Positions 1 to 5,097 of a stretch of 5,166 nt of DNA are shown in pieces. Made by a program: the position numbers and the translations under genes. Origin of the DNA: an uncultured Clostridia bacterium (GTDB lineage: Bacteria > Bacillota_A > Clostridia > TANB77 > CAG-508); assembly GCA_947369305.1 (NCBI GenBank), contig CANBLA010000078.1, positions 1 through 5,166 on the forward strand, in the 5' to 3' direction. A model generated the notes under the pieces. That model was not told the origin of the DNA, did no database searches, and was given only the letters and a program-made list of their open reading frames with translations. Numbering within the stretch: the first letter of the stretch is position 1; every line of letters starts with the position of its first letter.

Positions 1-1
1 T

Positions 2-61
2 TACAATAATATAGGGCACTATGTCCAATTAAAAATACATCTAAGTAAAAAAAGGAAATAA
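2..61 (+). CDS. Possible C-terminal end of an upstream gene (partial)
   Basis: The second frame is open from the window edge to TAA at 59-61 and would encode a short basic tail ending in LSKKRK, with the stop only 3 bases before the era start. Such tight spacing is normal for the genes that precede era in clostridia (ybeY, dgkA and cdd are common there), but these 19 residues match none of them recognisably. The other two frames stop at 7-9 and at 12-14, so an upstream gene could instead have ended just inside the window. The call rests only on an open frame and spacing and is weak. Confidence 0.25.
   Translation, partial: YNNIGHYVQLKIHLSKKRK
51..57 (+). promoter_or_regulatory. Ribosome binding site of era
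   Basis: AAAGGAA lies 7 bases upstream of the ATG at 65. No promoter can be recognised in the 64 bases available, so era is probably transcribed from further upstream. Confidence 0.6.
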
Positions 62-64
62 ATT

Positions 65-967
65 ATGCAAGAAAATTTTAAATCAGGTTTTGTCTCATTT
101 GTGGGTAGAACGAATGTTGGAAAATCAACATTACTTAATTCTTTAATAAAAGAAAAAATTGCAATTATTGCCAACAAACCGCAAACGACGAGAACTGCTA
201 TCAAGGCAATTTTGAATAGTGAAAATTATCAAATTATTATAACGGACACTCCGGGAATTCATAAACCAAGAACGAAACTTGGACAAACTATGATAGAAAC
301 GGCTTTTACGAGTTTGGAAGAGGTTGATGTTGTTGTGTTTTTAATTGAAGCAACTTCGTCAGAAATTGGCAGAGGGGATAGTCGAATTTTAGAAAAATTA
401 AAGAGTGCGAATAAAAAATGTATTTTGGCAATTAATAAAATTGATTTGGTGGAAAAAGAAACTTTACTTAATTTGATAAAAATTTATACAGATGAATATG
501 CTTTTAAAGCAGTTGTTCCAATTTCAGCGACGACTGGTGAAGGAACGGACAAGCTTATAGAAGAAATGGTGAATTTTTTGCCAAATGGACCTAAATATTA
601 TAGTGAAGAAGAATATACAGACCAGACTACAAGGCAAATGGTTGAGGAAATCATTCGAGAAAAAGCATTACAGTTTTTAAATGATGAAGTACCACATGGA
701 ATTTATGTTGAATTGGAAAAGTTCAAAACAGGAAAAACGATGAAAGATGAAAAGATTTTTAATATCGATGCTGTGATTTATTGTGGGAAAGAATCGCACA
801 AAGGCATTATTATTGGAAAAGGCGGAAATATGTTGAAGAGAATTTCGACATCAAGCAGATACGATATTGAAAAGATGCTAAGAGAAAAGGTAAATTTGAA
901 AATATGGGTGAAAGTACGAGAAGGTTGGCAAGAAAAAGAAATATTTGTAAAAAAATTTAGAATTTAA
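65..967 (+). CDS. era: GTPase Era, 30S ribosomal subunit maturation factor
   Basis: Era is an essential GTPase that binds the 3' end of 16S rRNA and helps mature and assemble the 30S subunit; it acts in the cytoplasm and at the membrane face. The 300-residue product is full length for the family. The GTPase domain shows G1 GRTNVGKST (residues 14-22), the switch I signature KPQTTR (38-43), G3 DTPGIHKP (61-68), G4 NKID (124-127) and G5 SAT (154-156). The C-terminal KH domain shows the RNA-binding loop GIIIGKGGNMLKRI (247-260). G1 has Thr16 where most Era proteins have Pro, and residue 37, before KPQTTR, is Asn where Ser is usual; neither should destroy nucleotide binding. The start has a good ribosome binding site. 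It is followed by yqzL and recO with no terminator, so the three are likely one transcript, the usual Firmicute arrangement. Confidence 0.97.
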   Translation: MQENFKSGFVSFVGRTNVGKSTLLNSLIKEKIAIIANKPQTTRTAIKAILNSENYQIIITDTPGIHKPRTKLGQTMIETAFTSLEEVDVVVFLIEATSSEIGRGDSRILEKLKSANKKCILAINKIDLVEKETLLNLIKIYTDEYAFKAVVPISATTGEGTDKLIEEMVNFLPNGPKYYSEEEYTDQTTRQMVEEIIREKALQFLNDEVPHGIYVELEKFKTGKTMKDEKIFNIDAVIYCGKESHKGIIIGKGGNMLKRISTSSRYDIEKMLREKVNLKIWVKVREGWQEKEIFVKKFRI

Positions 968-1067
968 ATGAAATAAAATTAGCTCTTTTAAAAGAAATGG
1001 AAAATATTGTCACTAGAAATTGATTATCAAATAAAGTATTTTGGGCAAAATAACAAAAGAAAAATGT

Positions 1068-1074
1068 AAGGGAG
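1068..1074 (+). promoter_or_regulatory. Ribosome binding site of yqzL
   Basis: AAGGGAG lies 11 bases before the ATG at 1086. A second in-frame ATG follows at 1089, so either could be used; the upstream one has the better spacing. Confidence 0.55.
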
Positions 1075-1085
1075 CTGATTAAAAA

Positions 1086-1232
1086 ATGATGACAGATTTA
1101 GCGTGGAATGTTTTTAAAAAAACCGGAGATATTAATATGTATCTTGAGTTTCGAGAGATTAGAAAATTGAAGGAAAATAGTAAGGGAAGTTCAAATGAAA
1201 CAAGTAAAAATAAATGGAGTGATTTTAGTTGA
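1086..1232 (+). CDS. yqzL: YqzL family small protein
   Basis: This 48-residue ORF lies between era and recO, exactly where the short YqzL proteins of Bacilli and Clostridia are found. The N-terminal half carries the family's characteristic pattern, with LAWNVFKKTGDINMYLEFRE at residues 5-24 (aromatic W7 and F10, then TGDI and a YL pair). The rest is a polar tail rich in Lys, Ser and Asn. There is no signal peptide or membrane segment. The molecular function of the family is not known to me. The last 38 bases overlap the start of recO in a different frame, and the recO ribosome binding site lies inside this gene, so recO translation is probably coupled to it. The identification rests on both motif and position. 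Confidence 0.85.
   Translation: MMTDLAWNVFKKTGDINMYLEFREIRKLKENSKGSSNETSKNKWSDFS
1182..1189 (+). promoter_or_regulatory. Ribosome binding site of recO, inside yqzL
   Basis: AAGGGAAG ends 5 bases before the ATG at 1195. It lies within the coding sequence of yqzL, which fits translational coupling of the two genes. Confidence 0.6.
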
Positions 1233-1923
1233 AAATAATATGGGCGATTTTGATAAAATGCTTACGATGTTAACGCCAAATTTAGGTAAAATTGGGTGCA
1301 GTGCGAAAGGAGCGAGAAGACCGAAAAGTCTGCTACTTAGCGGCACTCAATTTTTATGTTTTGGAGAGTATATGCTATTTAAGAGTGGTGACCATTATTC
1401 AATGAATTCGTGTGAAACGATTGAGATGTTTTACAATATTCGAACAGATTTAGATAAGCTTACATATGCGACTTATATCACAAAAATTGTGAATGATGTG
1501 ACAACGGAAAATCAAAATTCATATAATACGCTGAAGCTGTTTTTAAATACTCTTTATACGATTTCAGAGACGAATAAGGATTTGGATTTTGTAACAGCGG
1601 TGTTTAAATTAAGACTTCTTAAAATTCTTGGTTTTTCTCCCAATATTCGAGAATGTACTACATGTGGAGCAAAGGAAAATATAACACATTTTAGTTTTAA
1701 GGATAATGGTTTTAAATGTTGTACATGTGCAAAGCAAGATACGGGGGCTATACAAGTGTCTGAGGCAACACAAAATGCTATAAAATATGTTATGCTTGCA
1801 GATGCAAAGAAGATTTTTTCTTTTGAGTTATCTGAAAAGTGCAGGAAAGAATTGGAGATTGTTGCAGGGATTTTTTTGAATGAAAAGTTGGAGAAAGAGT
1901 ATAAGTTGGAGAAGTTGTTTTGA
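1195..1923 (+). CDS. recO: DNA repair protein RecO
   Basis: RecO acts with RecR to load RecA on SSB-coated single-stranded DNA and can anneal complementary strands, in recombinational repair of gaps and breaks. The 242-residue product is of normal length. The N-terminal OB fold (about residues 1-80) includes the basic stretch AKGARRPKS (37-45), which corresponds to the conserved DNA-binding loop. The helical C-terminal domain has the family segment KLRLLKILGFSP (138-149), followed by a zinc-binding element with C154-x2-C157 and C175-x2-C178 (C176 is an extra cysteine). The knuckle is intact, as in many Firmicute RecO proteins. The gene overlaps yqzL by 38 bases and follows era, the standard operon. 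It ends in TGA; no convincing rho-independent terminator follows, only an AT-rich dyad at 1982-2010. Confidence 0.95.
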   Translation: MKQVKINGVILVENNMGDFDKMLTMLTPNLGKIGCSAKGARRPKSLLLSGTQFLCFGEYMLFKSGDHYSMNSCETIEMFYNIRTDLDKLTYATYITKIVNDVTTENQNSYNTLKLFLNTLYTISETNKDLDFVTAVFKLRLLKILGFSPNIRECTTCGAKENITHFSFKDNGFKCCTCAKQDTGAIQVSEATQNAIKYVMLADAKKIFSFELSEKCRKELEIVAGIFLNEKLEKEYKLEKLF

Positions 1924-1981
1924 AATTAAGTTGATAAGTTTTAATTCCTATATTTCTAGTAATACATGTAAAATTTTTAAT

Positions 1982-2010
1982 AGGTATTTTGAAAATTTTT
2001 TAAAATACTT
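1982..2010. repeat. AT-rich inverted repeat between recO and hpf, touching the hpf -35 box
   Basis: GTATTTT (1984-1990) is the exact reverse complement of AAAATAC (2002-2008). The stem can be lengthened inward and outward by A-T and G-T pairs. No run of T follows it on the plus strand (the next bases are GCCAAAAT), so it is a poor terminator for recO. Its right arm ends in the -35 hexamer of the hpf promoter, so it could be a regulatory site or simply a by-product of AT-rich sequence. Confidence 0.35.
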
Positions 2011-2037
2011 GCCAAAATAAAAATTAATCGATATAAT
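2009..2037 (+). promoter_or_regulatory. Sigma-A promoter of hpf
   Basis: TTGCCA (2009-2014) and a perfect TATAAT (2032-2037) are separated by the ideal 17 bases. Transcription would begin near 2044, giving a leader of about 48 bases before the hpf start. In Bacillus, hpf is also driven by stress and stationary-phase sigma factors; no such second promoter is evident here. Confidence 0.8.
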
Positions 2038-2074
2038 AAAATTATAAATGAAAAAGTAAAACTTACTTATCAAG

Positions 2075-2081
2075 AAAGGAT
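2075..2081 (+). promoter_or_regulatory. Ribosome binding site that sets the hpf start
   Basis: AAAGGAT lies 10 bases before the ATG at 2092 and overlaps the upstream in-frame ATG at 2080, which therefore cannot use it. This is the reason for choosing 2092. A small hairpin (AAGTAA 2054-2059, TTACTT 2063-2068) sits just upstream in the leader. Confidence 0.6.
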
Positions 2082-2091
2082 GGTAAAGAAT

Positions 2092-2634
2092 ATGAAAATA
2101 ACAATTACAGGAAAAGATTTAAAAGCAACGGATGCAATCAAAGATTATGCTGAGAAAAAATTAAATAGAATTGAGAAATATTTTGACGAGGAAAATGCAA
2201 ATGATGTGGAAGTCAATGTAACAATCAAAAATGAAAAAGATACCCAAATTGCTGAAATGTATGTATATACAAGAGGTACATCCTACAAAGCGGTGACTGA
2301 GTCGAAAGATTTATATGCTTCAATTGATAAAGATATTGATATTTTAGAAGGGCAAATGCGCAAAACAAAAGCGAAAAAAGAAAAAATGCAACGCGATTCT
2401 TCTTTAAAACAAATTACCATTTCTGGTGATGAAGAAAAAACCATTGAAAATGAAGTTATTAAAAATGCTTATTATGATGTAAGACCAATTTCTATAGAAG
2501 ATGCAAAAATTAAATTATCCGAAAAGACAGGAAGCATTTTTTATACATTTATCAATGTAGATACAGGAAAAGTCAATGTTATTTTTAAATTAAAAGATTC
2601 GAAAAATTTTGGGTTGATAGAACCAGCAAACTAA
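2092..2634 (+). CDS. hpf: Ribosome hibernation promoting factor, long form (HPF/YfiA, S30AE family)
   Basis: Long HPF binds the 30S decoding region and dimerises ribosomes into inactive 100S particles in stationary phase or stress. From M1 at 2092 the product has 180 residues. The N-terminal S30AE domain (about 1-97) starts MKITITGKDL and has the usual AIKDYAEKKLNRIEKYFDE helix (15-33) and the YASIDKDIDILEGQMRKTKAKK helix (75-96), which provides the basic face. After a linker (about 100-122), the C-terminal dimerisation domain is clear: YDVRPISIEDA (128-138), then FINVDTGKVNVIFKLKD (153-169) and GLIEP at 174-178, so it is the long Firmicute form. An ATG at 2080 is in frame, but AAAGGA (2075-2080) runs into it; the site is correctly spaced for 2092, and the protein then begins as its relatives do. 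The gene has its own promoter and terminator. Confidence 0.95.
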   Translation: MKITITGKDLKATDAIKDYAEKKLNRIEKYFDEENANDVEVNVTIKNEKDTQIAEMYVYTRGTSYKAVTESKDLYASIDKDIDILEGQMRKTKAKKEKMQRDSSLKQITISGDEEKTIENEVIKNAYYDVRPISIEDAKIKLSEKTGSIFYTFINVDTGKVNVIFKLKDSKNFGLIEPAN

Positions 2635-2652
2635 TTAAAATAAAATTTTTTA

Positions 2653-2690
2653 AAACAGGTAAATTTTCCAAAAATTACCTGTTTATTTTA
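2653..2690 (+). terminator. Rho-independent terminator of hpf
   Basis: A perfect 10-bp stem, AAACAGGTAA (2653-2662) with TTACCTGTTT (2675-2684), has a 12-base loop and is followed by ATTTTA. The 5' side is preceded by a run of T and A, so the element might also work on the opposite strand. It starts 19 bases after the hpf stop. Confidence 0.8.
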
Positions 2691-2699
2691 CTCAAATTC

Positions 2700-2729
2700 G
2701 CACATTATATATATTGAAAATACATTATA
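2700..2729 (+). promoter_or_regulatory. Probable sigma-G promoter of the SASP gene
   Basis: CATTATA (2723-2729) fits the sigma-G -10 pattern CATnnTA, and GCACA (2700-2704), 18 bases upstream, matches four of five positions of the -35 pattern GnATR. Genes for alpha/beta SASP are expressed in the forespore under sigma-G, so this is expected. Transcription would start near 2736. A second copy of ACATTATAT at 2702-2710, exactly 20 bases upstream of that at 2722-2730, lacks a suitable -35. The assignment rests on consensus matching in very AT-rich DNA. Confidence 0.45.
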
Positions 2730-2742
2730 TGTTTTTTCAATA
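2712..2742. repeat. Near-perfect 31-base palindrome over the SASP -10 region
   Basis: TATTGAAAA (2712-2720) is the exact reverse complement of TTTTCAATA (2734-2742). After one mismatch (2721/2733) the symmetry resumes with ACAT (2722-2725) and ATGT (2729-2732) around a 3-base centre. The dyad surrounds the proposed -10 box and reaches past the predicted transcription start, so in DNA it could be a regulator site. Confidence 0.5.
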
Positions 2743-2752
2743 AGTTGAATAG

Positions 2753-2760
2753 CGGAGGTG
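2753..2760 (+). promoter_or_regulatory. Ribosome binding site that sets the SASP start
   Basis: CGGAGGTG is a near-ideal Shine-Dalgarno, with GGAGG (2754-2758) ending 8 bases before ATG 2767. An in-frame GTG at 2758 lies inside this site and cannot be the start. Confidence 0.75.
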
Positions 2761-2766
2761 AATAAG

Positions 2767-2967
2767 ATGGCAAGAAATAGTAGAAAAGCAGTTCCAGAAG
2801 CAATGGATTCATTAGATAGATTCAAATATGAAGTAGCTTCAGAAGTTGGTGTTAACTTAAAAAACGGTTACAACGGAAATATATCTGCAAAAGACGCTGG
2901 AAAAATCGGTGGACAAATGGTTAAAAAAATGATCGAACAAGCTGAAAACCAAATGATTAACAAATAG
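2767..2967 (+). CDS. Alpha/beta-type small acid-soluble spore protein (SASP)
   Basis: Alpha/beta SASPs coat DNA in the dormant spore, shifting it towards an A-like form and protecting it from UV, heat and chemicals; at germination they are cut by the GPR protease and recycled as amino acids. The 66-residue product has the normal length and both family signatures: KYEVASEVGV (20-29), which contains the GPR cleavage site after Glu22, and the C-terminal DNA-binding helix DAGKIGGQMVKKMIEQAE (43-60), with the invariant GG followed by MVKKMI. The N-terminus is a short basic segment with the usual EAMDSLDRFK approach. There are no cysteines or tryptophans. It is a single-gene unit with its own promoter and strong terminator, and it is direct evidence that the organism makes endospores. 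Which paralogue it is (sspA to sspD or similar) cannot be told from one copy, so no symbol is given. Confidence 0.96.
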   Translation: MARNSRKAVPEAMDSLDRFKYEVASEVGVNLKNGYNGNISAKDAGKIGGQMVKKMIEQAENQMINK

Positions 2968-2987
2968 TCTAAGATATATTAGTTTTA

Positions 2988-3045
2988 ATAAAACGGGTTT
3001 AAAAATGAGTTTTTAATTCTTATTTTTAGATCCGTTTTGTTGTTA
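2988..3045 (+). terminator. Long hairpin terminator of the SASP gene
   Basis: Bases 2988-3009 pair with 3019-3040 to give a stem of about 22 pairs, with a few G-U pairs and a 9-base loop. Its base is AAAACGG (2990-2996) against CCGTTTT (3032-3038). The 3' side runs into TTTTGTTGTT, giving the U-rich tail. The stem is unusually long for a terminator, but most of it is A-T. Confidence 0.8.
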
Positions 3046-3074
3046 CAAAATTAAAATATAAATTTACATAAAAT

Positions 3075-3103
3075 TTGACAAACCATCTAAATTATGGTAT
3101 AAT
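3075..3103 (+). promoter_or_regulatory. Consensus extended -10 sigma-A promoter of the large unknown gene
   Basis: A perfect TTGACA (3075-3080) and perfect TATAAT (3098-3103) are separated by exactly 17 bases, and the bases before the -10 are TGG (3095-3097), the extended -10 motif. The upstream bases 3045-3074 are A/T tracts that resemble an UP element. Predicted transcription start is near 3110, leaving a leader of about 40 bases. Such a promoter would be very strong if not repressed. Confidence 0.88.
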
Positions 3104-3132
3104 ACAAAAAATAACATAATTTTTGTATTATA
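3098..3132. promoter_or_regulatory. Perfect 13-bp inverted repeat, probable operator
   Basis: TATAATACAAAAA (3098-3110) is the exact reverse complement of TTTTTGTATTATA (3120-3132), with 9 bases between. The left arm contains the -10 hexamer and runs to the predicted transcription start; the right arm is in the leader. Since the left arm is not transcribed, the element cannot act as an RNA hairpin of this transcript and is best read as a DNA site for a dimeric regulator that would block RNA polymerase. The centre-to-centre arm spacing is 22 bases, two helical turns. The regulator is not in the window. Confidence 0.6.
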
Positions 3133-3140
3133 ATTGAAAT

Positions 3141-3147
3141 GGAGGAG
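3141..3147 (+). promoter_or_regulatory. Ribosome binding site that sets the start of the large gene
   Basis: GGAGGAG includes GGAGG (3141-3145), 5 bases before ATG 3151. The in-frame ATG at 3139 overlaps this site and has none of its own, so 3151 is the start. Confidence 0.75.
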
Positions 3148-3150
3148 CCA

Positions 3151-5097
3151 ATGTCAAAAAAAGAAATTAGAAATATAACGGTTGAAGAAATAAAAACAAA
3201 GATTGGAAAAATGATTTATCCTGACCAAATCAGATTTATACTAACAGAAGAAGCATACAAAGAAGATGTATTAGAACAAATGGAGCAAAAGGCTATTGAT
3301 TTTACAGCAGTATATGATTTTGTAGAAGAGAATTTTGATAGAATTAATAAAGAAAGATTAATATTCTTGACAGCAATGAACTTAAAAGAGGTTGTTGATC
3401 GATTAACGGGAAGACATATTCAAAATTTTGCTGAAAGAATGTCTTTTGAACAAGCAAAAGAACAACTAGAATATGCAAAGAAAGTATTAAGTGACTCAGA
3501 TGTAGAAATTCCAGTCATTGCAAAAAGAGGAAATCGAACAATAATCGAGAAGGTTTTAACGGTCGATGATTTGATACCAAATAAAAAAAGAGCTAAAAGT
3601 AAAAGTCTTTTAAAAGACAAAAATCAACAAATAATAACAGATTTAAAAAAAGAAGGATTAATAGATCCCATATTTGACTTTTCCAGTCTAGAAGATTTTG
3701 AACACTTTTTATGTAATTATTCGGGCAATGGAAAATTCTTTACTTTTGTGGTTAAAAAAAATGGAGATCGAAAATTTTTATCTACCGTAACACAAGATTT
3801 ATCTGAGAGAGAAAAATATAAAGTGTTATCGGAATGTTATAAAGCTGAATTTCTAAAAATTTTAGAAGAACATAGCGATAGATTTGATGTAGAAAGATTT
3901 TTATTAATATCAGCTTATCGTGCGAAAGATATTTTAGAAAACTATGAGGGAATAACTCTAGAAGAGAAACGAGAGCATATTAGAATTATGGAATATGTAA
4001 GTCAACATATTGAAAATCCAAAAAGGAAGATTTCTGCTGATGCATATGTAGAAACGATGTCTGACAGAACACATATAGAATATTCTTATAAGCACTTACA
4101 AAAGGATTTATCAAGAGTAATTGACGGGCTTGATGGGAAATATTATTTCTCAGAAAGATATTTAAAAGAGGCTAAAAAATCTATCTTAGATGGAACCATT
4201 GCTTTTCAGGAGATGAATTTTGTTGGATTGTTTGAATTATTGAACTTTGATTTCAATGAGAAAAAGAAATTAGTAGAGTTAAATCCAGCTAATTTCGAGT
4301 ATTTATTAGCCTTAAATGGTTTGGAGGAAAAAGAAATTCATCAAATGATTGAAAATGGTTTGGGTGATTTTAAAGTGAAACATATTTGTTTGTATGATAA
4401 TCACTTACTAGAAAAAAGTGAGATTATAAAAATGTATATGAAACATTATATCGATTTATCTCAAATGACTGATTTTGCTGAAATGTATCCGAGTTTAGAA
4501 AATGAAATTTCATTATCAAATCTAATGAGATATTATGAAAATATGCAACAAAATCCTGAAAAAACTGCAGATTTTGAACGATATTCTCTTATCTTTAGGA
4601 ATTTTAGATTAAATGGAAAATCACCTCATATGCAAGAAGAAATGATAACAGAAATTGCGATGCAATTATGTGAAAAAGATAGTGAATATGATGATTTTAA
4701 AAATTTATATAAATTTCACTTATTGCCAATTCAAACACTAATGGAATGGAACGGCGAAGAAATCATTTATGATTTAATCAAAAATGCCTCATTAAAGCCA
4801 CGTGATGCCAAAAGTTTATTACTAGAAGGAAAATTAAATTTAGAAAAAACTTGTTATACACTCAAAAATTCAATATTATCGGATGAAGAAAAACTAAATT
4901 TTATATTTAGTAGTTTTAATGGTGCAGGAAATAATGAAGAACAAATAAAAGTTCAAGATGATGCAAGAAAATATTTAATGCAAGCGCTTAGTGTGTCAAA
5001 TGAAATTATACATAACCACAAAACCAATTCTTTAACAAAGACCAGAGCACAAGCTGGCATACCCCGGAAAATCAGAAGGAAATCGTTATATAAGTGA
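3151..5097 (+). CDS. Large helical protein of unknown function; frame probably broken near its 3' end
   Basis: I do not recognise this protein. From M1 at 3151 frame 0 encodes 648 residues, rich in Lys, Glu, Leu, Ile and Phe and, by its heptad-like hydrophobic spacing, almost entirely alpha-helical. There is no signal peptide, no membrane segment and no cysteine cluster, Walker motif or nuclease motif that I can see, so a cytoplasmic scaffold or interaction role is possible but is inference. A basic, low-complexity linker (about 144-156, KKRAKSKSLLKDK) separates an N-terminal helical part from the rest. Residues 59-87 and 239-267 are diverged copies of one helical hairpin. After about residue 637 (the CCCC run at 5062-5065) the frame turns into a short basic tail ending at TGA, while the +1 frame carries on with protein-like sequence to the window edge. 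The complete protein is therefore probably longer. It is a separate unit, driven by a very strong promoter with a probable operator. Confidence 0.8.
   Translation: MSKKEIRNITVEEIKTKIGKMIYPDQIRFILTEEAYKEDVLEQMEQKAIDFTAVYDFVEENFDRINKERLIFLTAMNLKEVVDRLTGRHIQNFAERMSFEQAKEQLEYAKKVLSDSDVEIPVIAKRGNRTIIEKVLTVDDLIPNKKRAKSKSLLKDKNQQIITDLKKEGLIDPIFDFSSLEDFEHFLCNYSGNGKFFTFVVKKNGDRKFLSTVTQDLSEREKYKVLSECYKAEFLKILEEHSDRFDVERFLLISAYRAKDILENYEGITLEEKREHIRIMEYVSQHIENPKRKISADAYVETMSDRTHIEYSYKHLQKDLSRVIDGLDGKYYFSERYLKEAKKSILDGTIAFQEMNFVGLFELLNFDFNEKKKLVELNPANFEYLLALNGLEEKEIHQMIENGLGDFKVKHICLYDNHLLEKSEIIKMYMKHYIDLSQMTDFAEMYPSLENEISLSNLMRYYENMQQNPEKTADFERYSLIFRNFRLNGKSPHMQEEMITEIAMQLCEKDSEYDDFKNLYKFHLLPIQTLMEWNGEEIIYDLIKNASLKPRDAKSLLLEGKLNLEKTCYTLKNSILSDEEKLNFIFSSFNGAGNNEEQIKVQDDARKYLMQALSVSNEIIHNHKTNSLTKTRAQAGIPRKIRRKSLYK

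Noticed and set aside
19..204. Minus-strand 61-codon frame with a hydrophobic N-terminus
   Set aside because: It lies opposite the start of era and its ribosome binding site, has no ribosome binding site of its own, and its hydrophobicity follows from the antisense of AT-rich coding DNA.
1007..1035. Possible promoter before yqzL: TTGTCA (1007-1012), 17 bases, AATAAA (1030-1035)
   Set aside because: The -10 matches only four of six positions and such matches are frequent in this AT-rich DNA; yqzL and recO are more simply read from the era transcript.
968..1085. 118-base gap between era and yqzL as a place for an RNA or terminator
   Set aside because: Only short AT-rich dyads such as TCTTTTAAAAGA are present, without a GC stem or T tail; nothing can be supported here.
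2054..2068. Small hairpin AAGTAA/TTACTT in the hpf leader as a riboswitch or thermosensor
   Set aside because: Six A-T-rich pairs with a 3-base loop are too weak, and the hairpin does not cover the ribosome binding site at 2075-2081.
3098..3132. The 13-bp inverted repeat read as a rho-independent terminator or RNA leader hairpin
   Set aside because: The left arm overlaps the -10 box and is not transcribed from the promoter found here, and the stem has a single G-C pair.
3420..3620. Minus-strand 66-codon frame within the large gene
   Set aside because: It is the antisense shadow of a Lys- and Glu-rich region and lacks a convincing ribosome binding site or promoter.
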